Position numbers and translations under genes: made by a program
Shown: positions 6,556 through 7,675 of the stretch, one piece after another
How the letters are laid out: each line of letters starts with the position of its first letter
How positions within the stretch are numbered: position 1 is the first letter of the stretch
Notes under the pieces: model-generated
What the model was told of the DNA's origin: nothing
The model's input: the letters and a program-made list of their open reading frames with translations, nothing else
Database searches by the model: none
Source of the DNA: JBHJGU01 sp050331475
GTDB taxonomy: Bacteria > Pseudomonadota > Alphaproteobacteria > Caulobacterales > Maricaulaceae
Reading direction: 5' to 3'
Length of the DNA: 7,675 nucleotides
Assembly (NCBI GenBank): GCA_050331475.1
Contig: JBHJGU010000055.1
Location: 1 to 7,675, forward strand

Positions 6556-7572
6556 ATGGCGTCTTTGGTCAATTGGATGCGCTTGTCGGGCGTGCTGGCC
6601 CAGATCGGCGCCAATAAAGGCAAAGTGGGTACGGCGTGCGTCATCCTGGCCGGGGTGACGGCGTTCTTGTCGGATGCGGGCGGGGTGATGGACCGGTTAT
6701 GGGGTGGAGGCGTTCCCCCAAACGTCCAAGAAGCGTGCAGCCAAGCGGGCGATGTCAACGCTCAAGCGGTATGCTTGCTCCAATCCGGCGTCATCACGGT
6801 CGATCAGCTCCCAACAGTCGTCGCCGCTATGCAAGGCGTCTTGGCGCCCCAGAATACGGGCGAGCCGACGAATGAGACCCTAAGCGAAGATCGAACGAAC
6901 GCGATCCGCGCCGAAGCGGAAAGCCCGGACGCGGCGCGGCGCGAGGCGCTGGCCCTTTTGCTCGACCCAAAAACTTTAACCGAGGGTCTGGATCGGCTTG
7001 CGGCGCTGAACCGACAAGACGAAGCGACCGCGGTCGGTGCGCGCGCCCAGGCCGCCGCGCATTGGCGTAATCTCGGCGCGCTCGCATTCGGGGTCGATGC
7101 GCGCCGCGCTTTAGCGGCCTATGACCGCGCCGCAGCCTTGGCGCCACAAGACTTTTGGACGCACATTTACCGCGCGCGGCTGCACATGACGTTGGGCAAT
7201 GTGTCGGCGGCGCGTGACGCCGCGGAGCGGGCCTTGGCCGTTGCCGGGGATCAACGCGACCGCAGCGTGGCGCTCAATACGTTAGGCGATGCTCTGGCGG
7301 CCGCCGGCGACCGGGCGGGCGCGCTGGAGGCGTATAACGAAGATTTGGCCATCGCCCGCGCCCTCGCCGCGAAAGACCCCGAGAACACCCTATGGGCGCG
7401 CGATGTCAGCATCAGCCTGGACAAGGTGGGCAACATGCGTGCCGCCGCCGGCGACCGGGCGGGCGCGCTGGAGGCGTATCAGGAGAGCTTGGCCATCCAC
7501 CGCGCCCTCGCCGCCAAAGACCCCGACAACACACAATCTACCCTGTTTGTTGGGCGAGTTGAGCGTCTCTGA
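6556..7572 (+). pseudogene. TPR-repeat protein, probably truncated by an IS110-family element
   Basis: The 338-codon frame encodes an unrecognised protein with C-terminal tetratricopeptide repeats. The N-terminus has a moderately hydrophobic stretch (about residues 24-45, VGTACVILAGVTAFLSDAGG) that could be a membrane anchor, then a linker, then helical repeats from about residue 165. The last two units (AAGDRAGALEAY at about 248 and 296) are spaced 48 residues apart, with a 36-base identical core 144 bp apart, which points to recent duplication. Such arrays usually continue KDPDNTQW.RD; here the frame reads KDPDNTQ and then changes to 11 unrelated residues encoded by sequence antisense to a transposase. 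So only about 327 residues are native, and further repeats are probably missing or displaced. The start has GGGGGA 9 bases upstream. Function is unknown; TPRs suggest protein binding. Confidence 0.75.
7300..7536 (+). repeat. 144-bp coding repeat units of the TPR array
   Basis: A 36-base sequence at 7300-7335 recurs exactly at 7444-7479, encoding AAGDRAGALEAY each time. The flanking sequence (LAI.RALAAKDP.NT) is also largely conserved. The second unit is cut short at about 7536. Confidence 0.9.
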
Positions 7573-7675
7573 TTTTGGCGTTTGCGAGGGTTATGAGCTT
7601 TCGCATGACGGCTGTGAGGGCGGTCATTTTGGGTTTTCCGTTGGCGATGAGGCGTTCGTAGAAGGCTTTGAGTTT
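7537..7675 (-). mobile_element. IS110-family insertion sequence, 3' end (partial)
   Basis: From about 7537 the TPR homology stops, GC content drops visibly to about half and the minus strand reads an IS110-type transposase C-terminus. The other end, and any duplicated core dinucleotide, lie outside the window. IS110-family elements usually lack terminal inverted repeats, and none can be tested here. The exact boundary could shift by a few bases. Confidence 0.75.
7538..7675 (-). CDS. IS110-family transposase, C-terminal fragment
   Basis: Forty-five residues plus TAG are visible; the rest lies beyond the window. The sequence KLKAFYERLIANGKPK followed by MTALTAVMRKLITLANAKIRDA matches the conserved C-terminus of IS110/IS116/IS902 transposases, near the serine-containing domain that works with the N-terminal DEDD (RuvC-like) domain. 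In this family recombination is guided by a structured RNA made from a non-coding end of the element; that end is not in this window. The gene runs opposite to the TPR gene it seems to interrupt. Whether the element is intact and active cannot be judged from this fragment. Confidence 0.85.
   Translation of the reverse strand, partial: KLKAFYERLIANGKPKMTALTAVMRKLITLANAKIRDAQLAQQTG

Overview
This is a GC-rich (roughly 60-65%) bacterial window with the gene content and order of an alphaproteobacterium. The markers are the convergently arranged set ihfB / rpsA / cmk / aroA on the minus strand, a divergent FYDLN-acid (TIGR02300-type) zinc-ribbon/acidic protein next to a tRNA-Ala, and an rpoH whose product has the QKKLFFNLR 'RpoH box'. 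The style of the TPR protein hints at a marine group such as Hyphomonadaceae/Maricaulaceae, but that is a guess.

Layout. (1) Positions 12-4344, minus strand: aroA -> cmk -> rpsA -> ihfB in transcription order. aroA and cmk overlap by 4 bp (ATGA). cmk and rpsA are separated by about 215 bp. rpsA is followed by a strong intrinsic terminator, so ihfB probably needs its own promoter or readthrough. These genes cover the sixth step of the shikimate pathway, (d)CMP phosphorylation, translation initiation and nucleoid architecture. (2) Positions 4438-5071, plus strand: the acidic zinc-ribbon protein and tRNA-Ala(CGC) with encoded CCA. (3) Positions 5072-5584: no convincing gene. The first half is a repeat cluster, with two further pieces resembling a tRNA 3' end, a 45-bp direct repeat and two good hairpins; the second half is featureless. 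(4) Positions 5585-6481: rpoH, the heat-shock sigma factor. (5) Positions 6556 to about 7536: a membrane-anchored(?) TPR protein, apparently cut off by an IS110-family element. The element's transposase C-terminus is encoded on the minus strand and runs off the window end.

Most of the window is ordinary core genome, and I do not see a new defence or metabolic system. The two places worth a second look are the tRNA-3'-like repeat cluster downstream of tRNA-Ala and the IS110 insertion point in the TPR gene, where the transposase stop codon lies almost exactly at the junction. A smaller point is a class II EPSP synthase with Gly at the position where the glyphosate-insensitive CP4 enzyme has Ala.
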